A stretch of 51,913 bases of DNA from an uncultured Eubacteriales bacterium (GTDB lineage Bacteria > Bacillota > Clostridia > Oscillospirales > Oscillospiraceae): positions 1 through 51,913 of the forward strand of contig UQVA01000014.1 of assembly GCA_900544405.1 (NCBI GenBank), given 5' to 3'. The first letter of the stretch is position 1, and each line of letters begins with the position of its first letter. A model generated the notes under the pieces. It saw only the letters and a program-made list of their open reading frames with translations, did no database searches and was not told the DNA's origin. Of this stretch, positions 14,825-22,245 are shown piece by piece. The position numbers were made by a program, and so were the translations under genes.

Positions 14825-17163
14825 GATGCTTCCTCCTCCAAAACAGTAAATTGCAGTGTCACCGGCTCCGTCTGGGCGGTGGTCAGGGTCAGCGTTCCCC
14901 GGCCCGCCTTGCCGGTGGTTTTCACATAAGTCCCCGTCATGCCGCCTTCGGCGGTGACAGCGGCGGGACCCACCAGTTCCAAGTCCCCGGTAACGGACAG
15001 AGTCACAGGCAGCTGGGCGTAAGGGGCCACATTGCCGTTTGCATCCAGAATACGGATGCGGACGGCGGCCATGTCATAGGTGTCCCCCTCCCGGAGGGTC
15101 AGGGTGCTGGGCCGGGCTTCCAGATGGAGCCGGGCGCTGGGGCAAAGGGTCACGGATTTCACGACTTTTCCGCCGTTCAGAGCGTCGAACCGCCAGCGGG
15201 TGGCCTCCCCGCCCCAGTTGCCCACATATTTTCCGTACAGGTCGAAGCCGTCGGAGAATTTCATGTGGTATTGGGCCATGCACCGGGCCATTTTCAGCTT
15301 GTAGCGCAGGGGCAGTCCCTCCAGGGTGTACTTCCCCGCCGCCAAAAGGCAATCCTTCAACGCCTCAGCCTTAGCTTTCGGGAAGCCCTCCTGAGTCTCC
15401 AGCAGTTCGCCGATGGTGTCGGACACCTCCAGGGGCGGATGGAGCAGGGCCGTCCAGGGGCCTTTCGCCAACGTCCGCACAAATACGTCATTTTTGTAAA
15501 GCCGCACTTCCTCGGCGTTGGAGAAGGCGTAAATGGTCCCTACGTTTCCAGCCGGATAGTCGCCGATGTCCATGGGGGCGCTGAGGGCCAGCACCGGCTC
15601 CCGGTCCCCCTGGCTGGCGTACACGGCGGCGGCGGGCTTGGGATTCCGGAAAGTGTCCAAAACTCCGTGGTAGCACACCCGGTCCCCGGAGCCGAAGTCC
15701 GGATGGGTGGGATAGTCGAACATACACCAGGCGAAGCACCCGGCGTGTTCCCCGTCGGCGGCGGCATCGTTCTGAACCCGCACATGGCGCAGGGCGTGTT
15801 CCTGCCGGTGGGAGGCGTCGTCAAAGGGCTTGGTGGGGTACATGTGGCCGTTGCACTCAGAAATGAGCAGGGCCTTGTGCATATCCGGCGTCACGTCTTT
15901 TTTTGGCTTCACGCCGGGGGTCACGCCGTTGTGGGAAAAGTCGTTGAAGGCGTACACGTCCTCCAGAAGATGGCTCTTGGAGAGGTACCGGACCCCGGAG
16001 GTCTGGCGGCTGGGGTCCAGCTTATGGGCGATGGCGTTGGTCCGGGTGTAAAAAGCGTCGTCGTCCTGACTTTCGTTGATGCGCACGCCCCAGAGAATGA
16101 TGCTTGGGTGGTTCCGGTTTTGTAAAATCATTTCCTCCAGCATGGCGCAGGCCCGGTTCTTCCAAGCCTCGTCGCCGATGTGCTGCCAGCCGGGCAATTC
16201 CGTAAACACCAGCAGCCCCAGCCGGTCACATTCGTCCAGAAACGCCTGACTTTGAGGGTAATGGCTGGTCCGCACCGCCGTGCAGGAAAGTTCCTCCCAC
16301 AGAATTCTCGCATCCTCCCGCTGCAGGCTGGCCGGGGCGGCATAGCCCATATAGGGATAGCTCTGGTGCCGGTTCAGGCCCCGGAGGAAATAGCGTTCCC
16401 CGTTGAGATAGAACCCGTCGGCCCGGAACTGGGCCGTGCGGAAGCCGAATTTGGTTTCCATAACATCTTCTTCCTGGCCGTCCTCCCGGAGCATGGCCGC
16501 CCGGCAGGTGTACAGCGTCGTGTGGCCCGGTCCCCAGGCCTCCGCTTCCGGCACCGGGAAGGTCACGCAGGGGTCCAGGGTAATGGTGTCGGCCAGAATG
16601 TAGCCGTCCGGAGCGGAAATTTGCAGCCGCACCCGGCTGCCGGTGCCCTCCCAGCGGACCACCGCCGTATGTAGGTCCGGTGTCGAAACAAACAGGTCCG
16701 AAATGTACCGTTCCCCCCGGCTTTCCAGCCAAACCTCCCGATAAAGGCCGCCGTAAGTGAGATAATCCACCACATAGCCGAAGGGCGGCACGGTAGGGTC
16801 CTCGTGGGTATCCAGACGGACCGCCAGGGTGTTCTCCCCGGCCCGGTCAACGAGGTCTGTCACATCCAGCCGGAAGCCGGTGTAGCCGCCAACGTGTTCC
16901 CCTGCCAATTTGCCGTTGACGAACAGGGTGGCCTGATGGGCGGCCCCGTCAAAAATCAGGAACACCCGCTCCGCCCCCTTGGGAACCCGGAATTTTCGCC
17001 GGTAGCCGCAGACCATCTCGTAATCCGCCGGGTCGGCGTAGTGCTGGGGGACAATCGCGTTGGTGTGGGGCAGCCGCACCGGCTCTCCGGGGGCCTGCCA
17101 ATGGGCAAATTCTTCCGTCCATTGGGTCGTGAATTCCCAGTCGTTGCACAAGCTGTATTTCAT
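14815..17163 (-). CDS. GH2 glycosidase, beta-galactosidase-type
   Basis: 782 residues. A sugar-binding jelly-roll (about 1-150) and an immunoglobulin-like domain precede the barrel. RGLNRHQSYPYMG (261-273) is the GH2 entry motif, the acid/base is Glu364 in RINES and the nucleophile Glu436 in LLISE. A C-terminal beta-sandwich (about 660-780) follows. The usual NEP/NES context and the absence of a glucuronidase N-x-K signature that I can see favour beta-galactosidase, though beta-mannosidase or arabinosidase activity cannot be excluded. No signal peptide. The ATG overlaps the TetR stop in an ATGA, and the stop overlaps the symporter start by 10 nt. Confidence 0.88.
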   Translation of the reverse strand: MKYSLCNDWEFTTQWTEEFAHWQAPGEPVRLPHTNAIVPQHYADPADYEMVCGYRRKFRVPKGAERVFLIFDGAAHQATLFVNGKLAGEHVGGYTGFRLDVTDLVDRAGENTLAVRLDTHEDPTVPPFGYVVDYLTYGGLYREVWLESRGERYISDLFVSTPDLHTAVVRWEGTGSRVRLQISAPDGYILADTITLDPCVTFPVPEAEAWGPGHTTLYTCRAAMLREDGQEEDVMETKFGFRTAQFRADGFYLNGERYFLRGLNRHQSYPYMGYAAPASLQREDARILWEELSCTAVRTSHYPQSQAFLDECDRLGLLVFTELPGWQHIGDEAWKNRACAMLEEMILQNRNHPSIILWGVRINESQDDDAFYTRTNAIAHKLDPSRQTSGVRYLSKSHLLEDVYAFNDFSHNGVTPGVKPKKDVTPDMHKALLISECNGHMYPTKPFDDASHRQEHALRHVRVQNDAAADGEHAGCFAWCMFDYPTHPDFGSGDRVCYHGVLDTFRNPKPAAAVYASQGDREPVLALSAPMDIGDYPAGNVGTIYAFSNAEEVRLYKNDVFVRTLAKGPWTALLHPPLEVSDTIGELLETQEGFPKAKAEALKDCLLAAGKYTLEGLPLRYKLKMARCMAQYHMKFSDGFDLYGKYVGNWGGEATRWRFDALNGGKVVKSVTLCPSARLHLEARPSTLTLREGDTYDMAAVRIRILDANGNVAPYAQLPVTLSVTGDLELVGPAAVTAEGGMTGTYVKTTGKAGRGTLTLTTAQTEPVTLQFTVLEEEASWN

Positions 17164-17717
17164 CGCTTCAAAACTCCTTCCAGAAAAATATCGATCATGG
17201 TCTCCAAAGCGTTGGCGTATTCCTGCGCCGAGAGCGTATCGTCCCGCAGAAAGGCCTCGATGGACCCGGTGATCATGGTCCGCAGGATGTCAAAGGGCAC
17301 GTCCCGCAGAAGTCCCGCCTGCCGGGCCTCCTCCAGAAGGGCCAGGGTCGGCTCCCAGCCGGTCTCCAGGTGCAGCCGGACCCGCTCCGCCGCAGCGGGA
17401 AATTTTTCCTCCAATTCCTCCATGCGGCAGAGATTTGTGGCCGCATATTCCTCCGGCAGGGCGATGATGACCCGGCGGAGCTTTTCCTCCAAGGGGAGAT
17501 TTTCTTCCAGAATGGCCTGTTTCCGGGCGTGAATGGCCCCGAAGGCATCGTCGATCATGTCCAGAAGCAATTCCTCTTTGGAGGCGTAGCGGGTGTAGAG
17601 GGTCTTTTTGCTGATGTGCAGTCTCTGGGCCAGCTGCTGCATGGTAAAGCGCAGACCCTCCTGCCGGAAAAGGTCCATGGCAGCGACGCAAATAACTTTT
17701 GTGTCCGGTCCGTCCAT
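17160..17717 (-). CDS. TetR-family regulator of the GH2/GPH/GH36 operon
   Basis: 185 residues. The DNA-binding domain (about 5-50) has FTMQQLAQRLHISKKTLYTRY; the remainder is a helical ligand-binding and dimerisation domain. AAAGGAGG precedes the ATG. It is the first gene of a four-gene run in which every junction overlaps, and a 22-bp operator-like dyad covers the promoter at 17861-17889, so it very probably represses its own operon. TetR control of a glycosidase operon is less usual than LacI, GntR or AraC control; the inducing ligand is not apparent. Confidence 0.9.
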   Translation of the reverse strand: MDGPDTKVICVAAMDLFRQEGLRFTMQQLAQRLHISKKTLYTRYASKEELLLDMIDDAFGAIHARKQAILEENLPLEEKLRRVIIALPEEYAATNLCRMEELEEKFPAAAERVRLHLETGWEPTLALLEEARQAGLLRDVPFDILRTMITGSIEAFLRDDTLSAQEYANALETMIDIFLEGVLKR

Positions 17718-17854
17718 AAGGTCCTCCTTTGGTGTGGGATAAAAAATATATGGGATGGTATAGCGGATGGCACCCCCGGCGGGGCGAAAACAACCTTCCC
17801 CTGGGGTGCGGGCAAATGGGGGAACGCTTCTCGAAAACCCAATTGCTCTTTCCG

Positions 17855-17889
17855 GTTTCCATTGTAATGTGGAAACTAAACGCTGTCAA
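17855..17889 (-). promoter_or_regulatory. Consensus promoter with overlapping operator dyad
   Basis: Minus strand: TTGACA (17884-17889), 17-nt spacer, TACAAT (17861-17866). A perfect inverted repeat GTTTCCA-N8-TGGAAAC (17855-17876) spans the -10 and the near half of the spacer, the expected place for a TetR dimer to exclude RNA polymerase. Confidence 0.8.
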
Positions 17890-17994
17890 TGGGTTTCCGC
17901 ATTTTCTGCTTTTTCCCCAATTTTAACCTCGTGAATTTATGCAGAATGACGGTGCCCAGGGAATTCCTGAGTGCCGTCATTTGGGAGAGAACGT

Positions 17995-18188
17995 CTTCCT
18001 TGTTTTCCTTCGCCTCCACCGCCGTCTCCATGACACGGGAAATTCTTTTCGGCGTCTCCCTGCCCATTCTTCTGCCGATTTTCTTCGGGCTGGACGGCCT
18101 TCTCTGGTCCTTCCCGGCGGCGGACCTGCTGACGTTTATCATTGCCATCTTCTTCATCCGGCAGACCTACCTGGAACTGAAAAAATGA
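17995..18188 (+). pseudogene. C-terminal remnant of a MATE efflux pump
   Basis: An open frame whose last 50 or so residues read SMTREILFGVSLPILLP, FFGLDGLLWSFPAADLL and end FFIRQTYLELKK. This is how MATE-family transporters end: the last two helices with GLDG and the P-x-ADLL block. The remaining roughly 400 residues are missing; sequence 5' of about 17995 does not look like MATE and instead holds the TetR operon promoter. The left boundary is approximate. It is probably a deletion relic. A strong promoter for the next gene begins right after its stop. Confidence 0.7.
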
Positions 18189-18190
18189 CC

Positions 18191-18218
18191 TTGTTTTCCC
18201 CGCCGGTTCTGATATAAT
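18191..18218 (+). promoter_or_regulatory. Sigma-A promoter of the serine hydrolase gene
   Basis: TTGTTT (18191-18196), 16-nt spacer, TATAAT (18213-18218), with AAAAAGGAGG 4 bp further on, so the leader is very short. Confidence 0.65.
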
Positions 18219-18239
18219 GGGGAAAAAGGAGGCGGACGT

Positions 18240-19181
18240 ATGGTTTGGTTCTGGGGAATTCTTGGAATTCTGGCAATTTTGCTGCTGGGGAGCTATCTCT
18301 GCGCCCAGGCGGCGTTCCGGGTGCCGAAAAATCTGGAAAAATACCTTTATAAGCTGCCGAACACGCCCCAATACAGCCCCTACGCCAAGCAGGTCCGGGA
18401 AATGATTGACAAAGCGCTGGCCATTCCCTATGAAGATGTGTGGACCACTTCCCAGGATGGCCTCCGGCTCCACGGCAAGTTCTATCCCGCCGCCGCCCCC
18501 AAGGCCCCGGTACAAATTTTGTTTCATGGCTATCAAAGCATTGCGGAGAAAGATTTCTGCGGCGGTCTGCCCATGGGCCTGGCGGACGGCTGCGCCGTGC
18601 TGATGATCGACCAGCGGGCACATGGGAAAAGCGAAGGAAAATACCTGACTTTTGGGGTCAGAGAACGGCTGGACTGCCTGTGCTGGATCGATTTTATTCG
18701 GAAAAAATGCGGCCCGGACGTGAAGATTTTGCTCTATGGAATGTCCATGGGGGCGGCCACGGTGCTGATGGCCGCCGGTGAGGACCTGCCGGAAAATGTT
18801 GTGGGCATCGCCGCCGACTGCGGCTACTCCTCTCCCCGGGCCATCATCCGCAAGGTCCTGAAGGACCGGCACCTGCCTGTCGCCCTGTACCCCCTGGTCC
18901 GGCTGGGGGCCATTCTGTTTGCCCACTTCGACCCGGATTCCGTGGGGGCCGACACCGCTCTGGAGCGTTGCCGCATCCCGGTGCTGCTGGTCCACGGGGA
19001 CGACGACCGGTTCGTGCCCTGCGACATGAGCCGGGAAATGTACCGCCGCTGCGGCTCCAAGGACAAAGAATTGCTCATCGTCCCCACCGCCGGCCACGGG
19101 GCCAGCTATCTGGTGGACGATGACCGCTATCGGAAAACCGTCTCCGATTTCGTCCGCCGTACCCTCCACCCGGAGGGGTAA
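18240..19181 (+). CDS. Membrane-anchored alpha/beta serine hydrolase
   Basis: 313 residues. One N-terminal hydrophobic helix (about 2-24) serves as a membrane anchor or uncleaved signal. The hydrolase core follows: HGYQS (96-100) for the oxyanion hole, DQRAHGKSEG (124-133), the nucleophile Ser169 in GMSMGA, Asp256 in HGDDDRFVP and His286 in GHG. This is the YfhR/BEM46-like group of hydrolases, whose substrates are mostly unknown. A strong AAAAAGGAGG precedes the ATG. It is monocistronic, with no partner gene to indicate a pathway. Confidence 0.87.
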   Translation: MVWFWGILGILAILLLGSYLCAQAAFRVPKNLEKYLYKLPNTPQYSPYAKQVREMIDKALAIPYEDVWTTSQDGLRLHGKFYPAAAPKAPVQILFHGYQSIAEKDFCGGLPMGLADGCAVLMIDQRAHGKSEGKYLTFGVRERLDCLCWIDFIRKKCGPDVKILLYGMSMGAATVLMAAGEDLPENVVGIAADCGYSSPRAIIRKVLKDRHLPVALYPLVRLGAILFAHFDPDSVGADTALERCRIPVLLVHGDDDRFVPCDMSREMYRRCGSKDKELLIVPTAGHGASYLVDDDRYRKTVSDFVRRTLHPEG

Positions 19182-19298
19182 GCAAAAATGCTGTTCCGAT
19201 TTCATTGCGTCACAGGCCAATGACGTTATGGAAACCAGCACAGAATAAGAAAGCCCCGCCCGCACGAATTCTATACGCAGAAATGGCGTGGCGCAAAG

Positions 19299-19448
19299 GC
19301 TTCCCCTGGAGGGGAAGCTGGCAGCCCGCTAGGGCTGACTGATGAGGTCGAAGCCACCAATCATTGCCATAGGTTGGTACAAAACTGTAACCTTCGACCT
19401 CATCCGTCACGGGCCGTGGCCCGTGACACCTTCCCCTCCAGGGGAAGG
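19299..19448. mobile_element. MITE-like element of two facing family A repeats
   Basis: Terminal hairpins GCTTCCCC-TGGA-GGGGAAGC (19299-19318) and CCTTCCCC-TCCA-GGGGAAGG (19429-19448) are reverse complements of each other at 18 of 20 positions. Inside are stem-loops AGCCC/GGGCT (19323-19336) and GTCACGGGCC/GGCCCGTGAC (19406-19427), then perfect 13-bp inverted arms GATGAGGTCGAAG (19341-19353) and its complement (19392-19404). So imperfect terminal repeats of about 55 bp flank a core of about 38 bp. No coding capacity. Confidence 0.7.
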
Positions 19449-19501
19449 CATTTTTACCTCTCCGGGAGGCTGCTCATAAGAGTGATACACCCTCGCAACG
19501 C

Positions 19502-19539
19502 AAAAAAGACACCCACTCACTTGAATGGGTGTCTTTTTT
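19502..19539. terminator. Strong hairpin with A/T tracts
   Basis: A perfect 14-bp stem (19502-19515 with 19526-19539) with the tracts included, and a 10-nt loop. It could terminate on either strand. No gene ends directly beside it; on the minus strand it lies at the end of the three-way-junction element. Confidence 0.8.
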
Positions 19540-19540
19540 G

Positions 19541-19642
19541 AGCCGCCAGATGCGATTTGAACTGGCTACCCAGTTTCCGCCGGACAGGTCCGGCGGAAAC
19601 CTTACGACCTCTCGATTGAAATTACGGATGAGGTCGCCAGTT
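19541..19642 (-). other. Three-way-junction element with tRNA T-arm-like end
   Basis: All pairing is perfect: outer stem AACTGGC (19560-19566) with GCCAGTT (19636-19642); one arm of 13 bp (19573-19585 with 19588-19600); a second arm GACCTC (19606-19611) with GAGGTC (19630-19635). On the minus strand the 3' end reads GCCAGTTCAAATC-GCAT-CTGGC, matching the T-arm of the adjacent tRNA-Thr with an insertion in the loop. There is no acceptor stem, anticodon arm or CCA, so it is not a functional tRNA. Confidence 0.6.
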
Positions 19643-19667
19643 TCTATCTAATCAAACACATAAAAAG

Positions 19668-19694
19668 AAAACCCATCCAAACGGATGGGTTTTT
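19668..19694 (-). terminator. Terminator of tRNA-Thr
   Basis: An 11-bp perfect stem (19668-19678 with 19683-19693) with a 4-nt loop, read on the minus strand immediately after the encoded CCA and followed by TTTTCTTTTT. Confidence 0.85.
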
Positions 19695-19770
<76 letters not shown>

Positions 19771-19799
19771 ATTTTCTCTGTCTCTCTGACAGCTTTGCT

Positions 19800-19828
19800 A
19801 TTATAGCGCAGGATCCCGACTTTGTCAA
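19800..19828 (-). promoter_or_regulatory. Perfect consensus promoter of tRNA-Thr
   Basis: TTGACA (19823-19828), 17-nt spacer, TATAAT (19800-19805) on the minus strand. The -35 hexamer overlaps the plsC stop codon (19825-19827). The start point would fall about 23 nt before the mature tRNA. Confidence 0.9.
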
Positions 19829-20595
19829 GGGGTTTTTTCGAGATTTTTTGCGTTCTGGTATTTTTCCGCCGCCTGCTCCATGGCCGCCCTGGCCTCCCGG
19901 CGATACCGGGCCACAGCCTCCGGCCGGGACAGGCCATCTTCCGGGAAGATCGGCGGCAGGATATACAATTCCATGCAAGGCTTCCGCTTCCAGAGCCGCA
20001 GGATGCCCCTGGGCTGCCGCTGGAGCAGCATCAATGGCAGCACCGGCACGTTGGCCTCCGCCGCCATCCGGAAGCCGCCATTGTGGAACTCCCGCATCTG
20101 CCGGGCGTAGGGCACCAGGACCCCCTCTGGGTACACCTGGACGATGGCCCCGGCCCGCAATGCCGTTTCCATTTCCGAAAACAGCCGCCGGACCTGCTTG
20201 GGGCTGCGGCTCAGGGGCACGGCCCCAAGCCAGCGGATGATGTGCCGGACCACCGGGATGCGGAAATTGCTGTCCAGGGACACATGGTACACCCGCCGGG
20301 GCAGCAGCGCAATGTTGTTGATGGTGCAGTCCATATTGTGGACGTGGTTGCACACGGCCACGGCGCCGGTACCCTTCAAGGCCCGTAAATTCTCCCGTCC
20401 GTGGACCTTGACCCCCAACACCAAGCCGTTGTAAAAGCACAAAATGAACGCAACAAGCCGCCGGAACAGGGCCGTTCCCAGGCGCTTGTACCAGACATTG
20501 CGCAGATAATCGTAGTCAGAGCTTGTCTCGAATTTCAGCGGCTCCCAGATGGACGTGACCCGCTCCTCCACGGGCATCTGCATTTCTTCATCCAT
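19825..20595 (-). CDS. plsC: 1-acyl-sn-glycerol-3-phosphate acyltransferase family (PlsC-like)
   Basis: 256 residues. The acyltransferase motifs are present: NHVHNMD (His84 and Asp89 form HX4D), the glycerophosphate-binding region near residues 110-135, and YPEG with Glu157. A hydrophobic stretch (about 44-64) before motif I would hold it to the membrane. Members move an acyl chain from acyl-ACP or acyl-phosphate to lysophosphatidic acid. The ATG overlaps the end of the glycosyltransferase gene by 8 nt with AGGAAG upstream, so the two are co-translated. That pairing suggests lysoglycolipid or specialised lipid acylation as an alternative to the housekeeping PlsC role. Confidence 0.85.
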   Translation of the reverse strand: MDEEMQMPVEERVTSIWEPLKFETSSDYDYLRNVWYKRLGTALFRRLVAFILCFYNGLVLGVKVHGRENLRALKGTGAVAVCNHVHNMDCTINNIALLPRRVYHVSLDSNFRIPVVRHIIRWLGAVPLSRSPKQVRRLFSEMETALRAGAIVQVYPEGVLVPYARQMREFHNGGFRMAAEANVPVLPLMLLQRQPRGILRLWKRKPCMELYILPPIFPEDGLSRPEAVARYRREARAAMEQAAEKYQNAKNLEKTP

Positions 20596-21745
20596 GGGCT
20601 TCCTCCATGGTCTGCCGGAACATGGCCTCGGCGGCGGTCACGCAGTCGTCCAGGGCGTATTTCTGCGCCGACTGGGCGTAGGCCCGTTCCATTTCCGCCC
20701 GCTCCGCCGGATGCTCCATCCAGTAGTCGATTTTCTCCGCCAATGCGGCGCTGTCCCCTGCCGGGAACAGGCTCCGCTCGTCCATAGCAAACTGGGGCGT
20801 TGCGGATTTGGGGCTGTTGGCGATCACCGGCACCAGACCACCGGCGAATGCCTCCATGCAGGACATGGCCTCGATCTCCATATCCGCCGCATGGACGTAC
20901 AGGTCCGCCATGGCGATCAGGTCCAGAAGCTCCGGCTTGGGGAAAAACCGGTTGGTGAGCAAAATGCCCCGCTTCTTCGCCAGGGCGAGAATTTTCTCCT
21001 TCCGGGGGCCTTTGCCCGCCAGGACAAGATGAATTTCGTCCTTATGCTTCGACTGGGCCACGGCTTCCACAAGCACATCCTGCCGCTTTTCGATCGACAG
21101 CCGTCCGGTCATCAGGATCAGGAATTTCCCGGCGAATTCGTCGGTTTTCGGCAGCTTCCGGTACTGAAATTCCGGGTCGATGCCATTGGAAATGACGTGC
21201 AGCTGCGCCTCATAGCCGGTGCGGCGCAGTTCCCCGGCGATAAAATTGCTGGGGCAATGGATGTGGGTGCAGTACCGGTACACATAAAAGTGGAACCAGT
21301 GGTAGATGGCCGTGTTGATCCAGCCCACCTTGCCCAGATGGATGGAGGAGGTGATATTTTCCGGCTGCACATGAAAAGCCGCCGTGTAGGGCTTCCCCAT
21401 CTGCCGGGCGATCCGGATGGCCGCATGGGTCAGGGCGAAGGGCGTGAGGAAATGGATGATCTCCGCCCACTCTACCGCCTCACGGATGACGGTCTTGTCC
21501 ACCTTGGCAAAGGTCATGCCCTGGGAACTAATTAAGTTGTCAAAAATCGGGATATACTGCTTTTTCAGCAGATAGGCCCGCTCGCCGGAGGCCAGAAATT
21601 CCGGTTTTCCGAAGCACAGCACCCGGACCTCATGGCCGTGCTGCCGGAGGACCTGGGCAAAGCGCCGGGCGGAGATGGTCATGCCGTTGTTGGCCGCATA
21701 AAACTGGTCGGCCACCAGAAGAATTTTCATGGATGTCTGGGGCAT
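20588..21745 (-). CDS. GT4 glycosyltransferase, probable glycolipid synthase
   Basis: 385 residues. GT-B fold of two Rossmann domains: the N-terminal one begins MKILLVADQFYAANNG, the C-terminal one about residue 205 with FLILMTGRLSIEKRQD, followed by AGKGP and the nucleotide-sugar site EAMSCMEAFAGGLVPV (the EX7E motif). Closest in layout to processive or monoglucosyl diacylglycerol synthases and PimB-like mannosyltransferases of Firmicutes; the acceptor is inferred from the co-transcribed PlsC-like gene. The ATG at 21745 has GAGAGGAG 8 nt upstream; an internal ATG (MKILL) five codons later is possible. Own consensus promoter. Confidence 0.87.
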   Translation of the reverse strand: MPQTSMKILLVADQFYAANNGMTISARRFAQVLRQHGHEVRVLCFGKPEFLASGERAYLLKKQYIPIFDNLISSQGMTFAKVDKTVIREAVEWAEIIHFLTPFALTHAAIRIARQMGKPYTAAFHVQPENITSSIHLGKVGWINTAIYHWFHFYVYRYCTHIHCPSNFIAGELRRTGYEAQLHVISNGIDPEFQYRKLPKTDEFAGKFLILMTGRLSIEKRQDVLVEAVAQSKHKDEIHLVLAGKGPRKEKILALAKKRGILLTNRFFPKPELLDLIAMADLYVHAADMEIEAMSCMEAFAGGLVPVIANSPKSATPQFAMDERSLFPAGDSAALAEKIDYWMEHPAERAEMERAYAQSAQKYALDDCVTAAEAMFRQTMEEAHG

Positions 21746-21767
21746 GGAGGATGCTCCTCTCTTGAAT

Positions 21768-21810
21768 CTAATATGCTATATTAGTATATCTGATTTTCCG
21801 GATTTGTCAA
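21768..21810 (-). promoter_or_regulatory. Promoter and inverted repeat upstream of GT4-plsC
   Basis: Minus strand TTGACA (21805-21810), 16-nt spacer, TATACT (21783-21788). The inverted repeat CTAATAT-GCT-ATATTAG (21768-21784) covers the start-site side of the -10 and could be an operator. Confidence 0.7.
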
Positions 21811-21824
21811 GTATCCGGGGCGCA

Positions 21825-21857
21825 AAAAAGGGCGTATCCTGCGGACACGCCCTTTTT
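21825..21857 (-). terminator. Terminator of the ribosomal operon
   Basis: AAAAAGGGCGT (21825-21835) pairs with 21847-21857; a further TCC/GGA above an A-C mismatch extends the stem. Minus-strand transcripts leaving rplQ run into a six-T tract. Confidence 0.88.
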
Positions 21858-21875
21858 ATTTGACAATAGTCGCTT

Positions 21876-22217
21876 TTACACCAGCTCGATGACAGCCATC
21901 TCAGCGGCGTCGCCCCGGCGCTCGCCGGTGCGGGTCACGCGGGTATAGCCGCCGTTCCGCTCAGCGTACTTGGGAGCGATCTCCTTGAACAGCTTCTGCA
22001 CCACATCTTCCTTGGTGATGAAACCCATGGCTCTGCGGTAAGCAGCCAGGTTGCCCTTCTTGCCCAGGGTGATCATCTTCTCGACCACGGGCTGAACCTC
22101 TTTGGCACGGTAGAAGGTGGTCTCGATCTTGCCCTTTTCCAGAAGATCGGTCACCTGCTGACGCAGCAGCGCTCTTCTCTGTTCACTGGTCTTGCCCAGT
22201 TTACGAGTACCGAACAT
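21876..22217 (-). CDS. rplQ: 50S ribosomal protein L17
   Basis: 113 residues, the normal bacterial length. L17 lies near the peptide exit tunnel. The opening MFGTRKLGKTSEQRRALLRQ is a variant of the family start (usually MxxRKLGR.S.HR). The C-terminus GDAAEMAVIELV is typical. Last gene of the cluster, 28 bp after rpoA, followed by the terminator at 21825. Clear GGAGG upstream. Confidence 0.97.
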   Translation of the reverse strand: MFGTRKLGKTSEQRRALLRQQVTDLLEKGKIETTFYRAKEVQPVVEKMITLGKKGNLAAYRRAMGFITKEDVVQKLFKEIAPKYAERNGGYTRVTRTGERRGDAAEMAVIELV

Positions 22218-22245
22218 GAACTTTCCTCCTTATCTGAAAGGTTGA

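Noticed and set aside
17937..19265. Long minus-strand frame across the serine hydrolase
   Set aside because: Antisense shadow of the hydrolase; no start site and no recognisable domain.
19541..19642. A class II tRNA or tRNA-Sec with a long variable arm
   Set aside because: The T-arm-like end and long arm are suggestive, but there is no acceptor stem, no D-arm, no anticodon arm with a valid loop and no CCA.
19825..21745. GT4-plsC as a capsule or teichoic-acid locus
   Set aside because: Only two genes, no polymerase, flippase or nucleotide-sugar genes nearby; glycolipid synthesis is the simpler reading.
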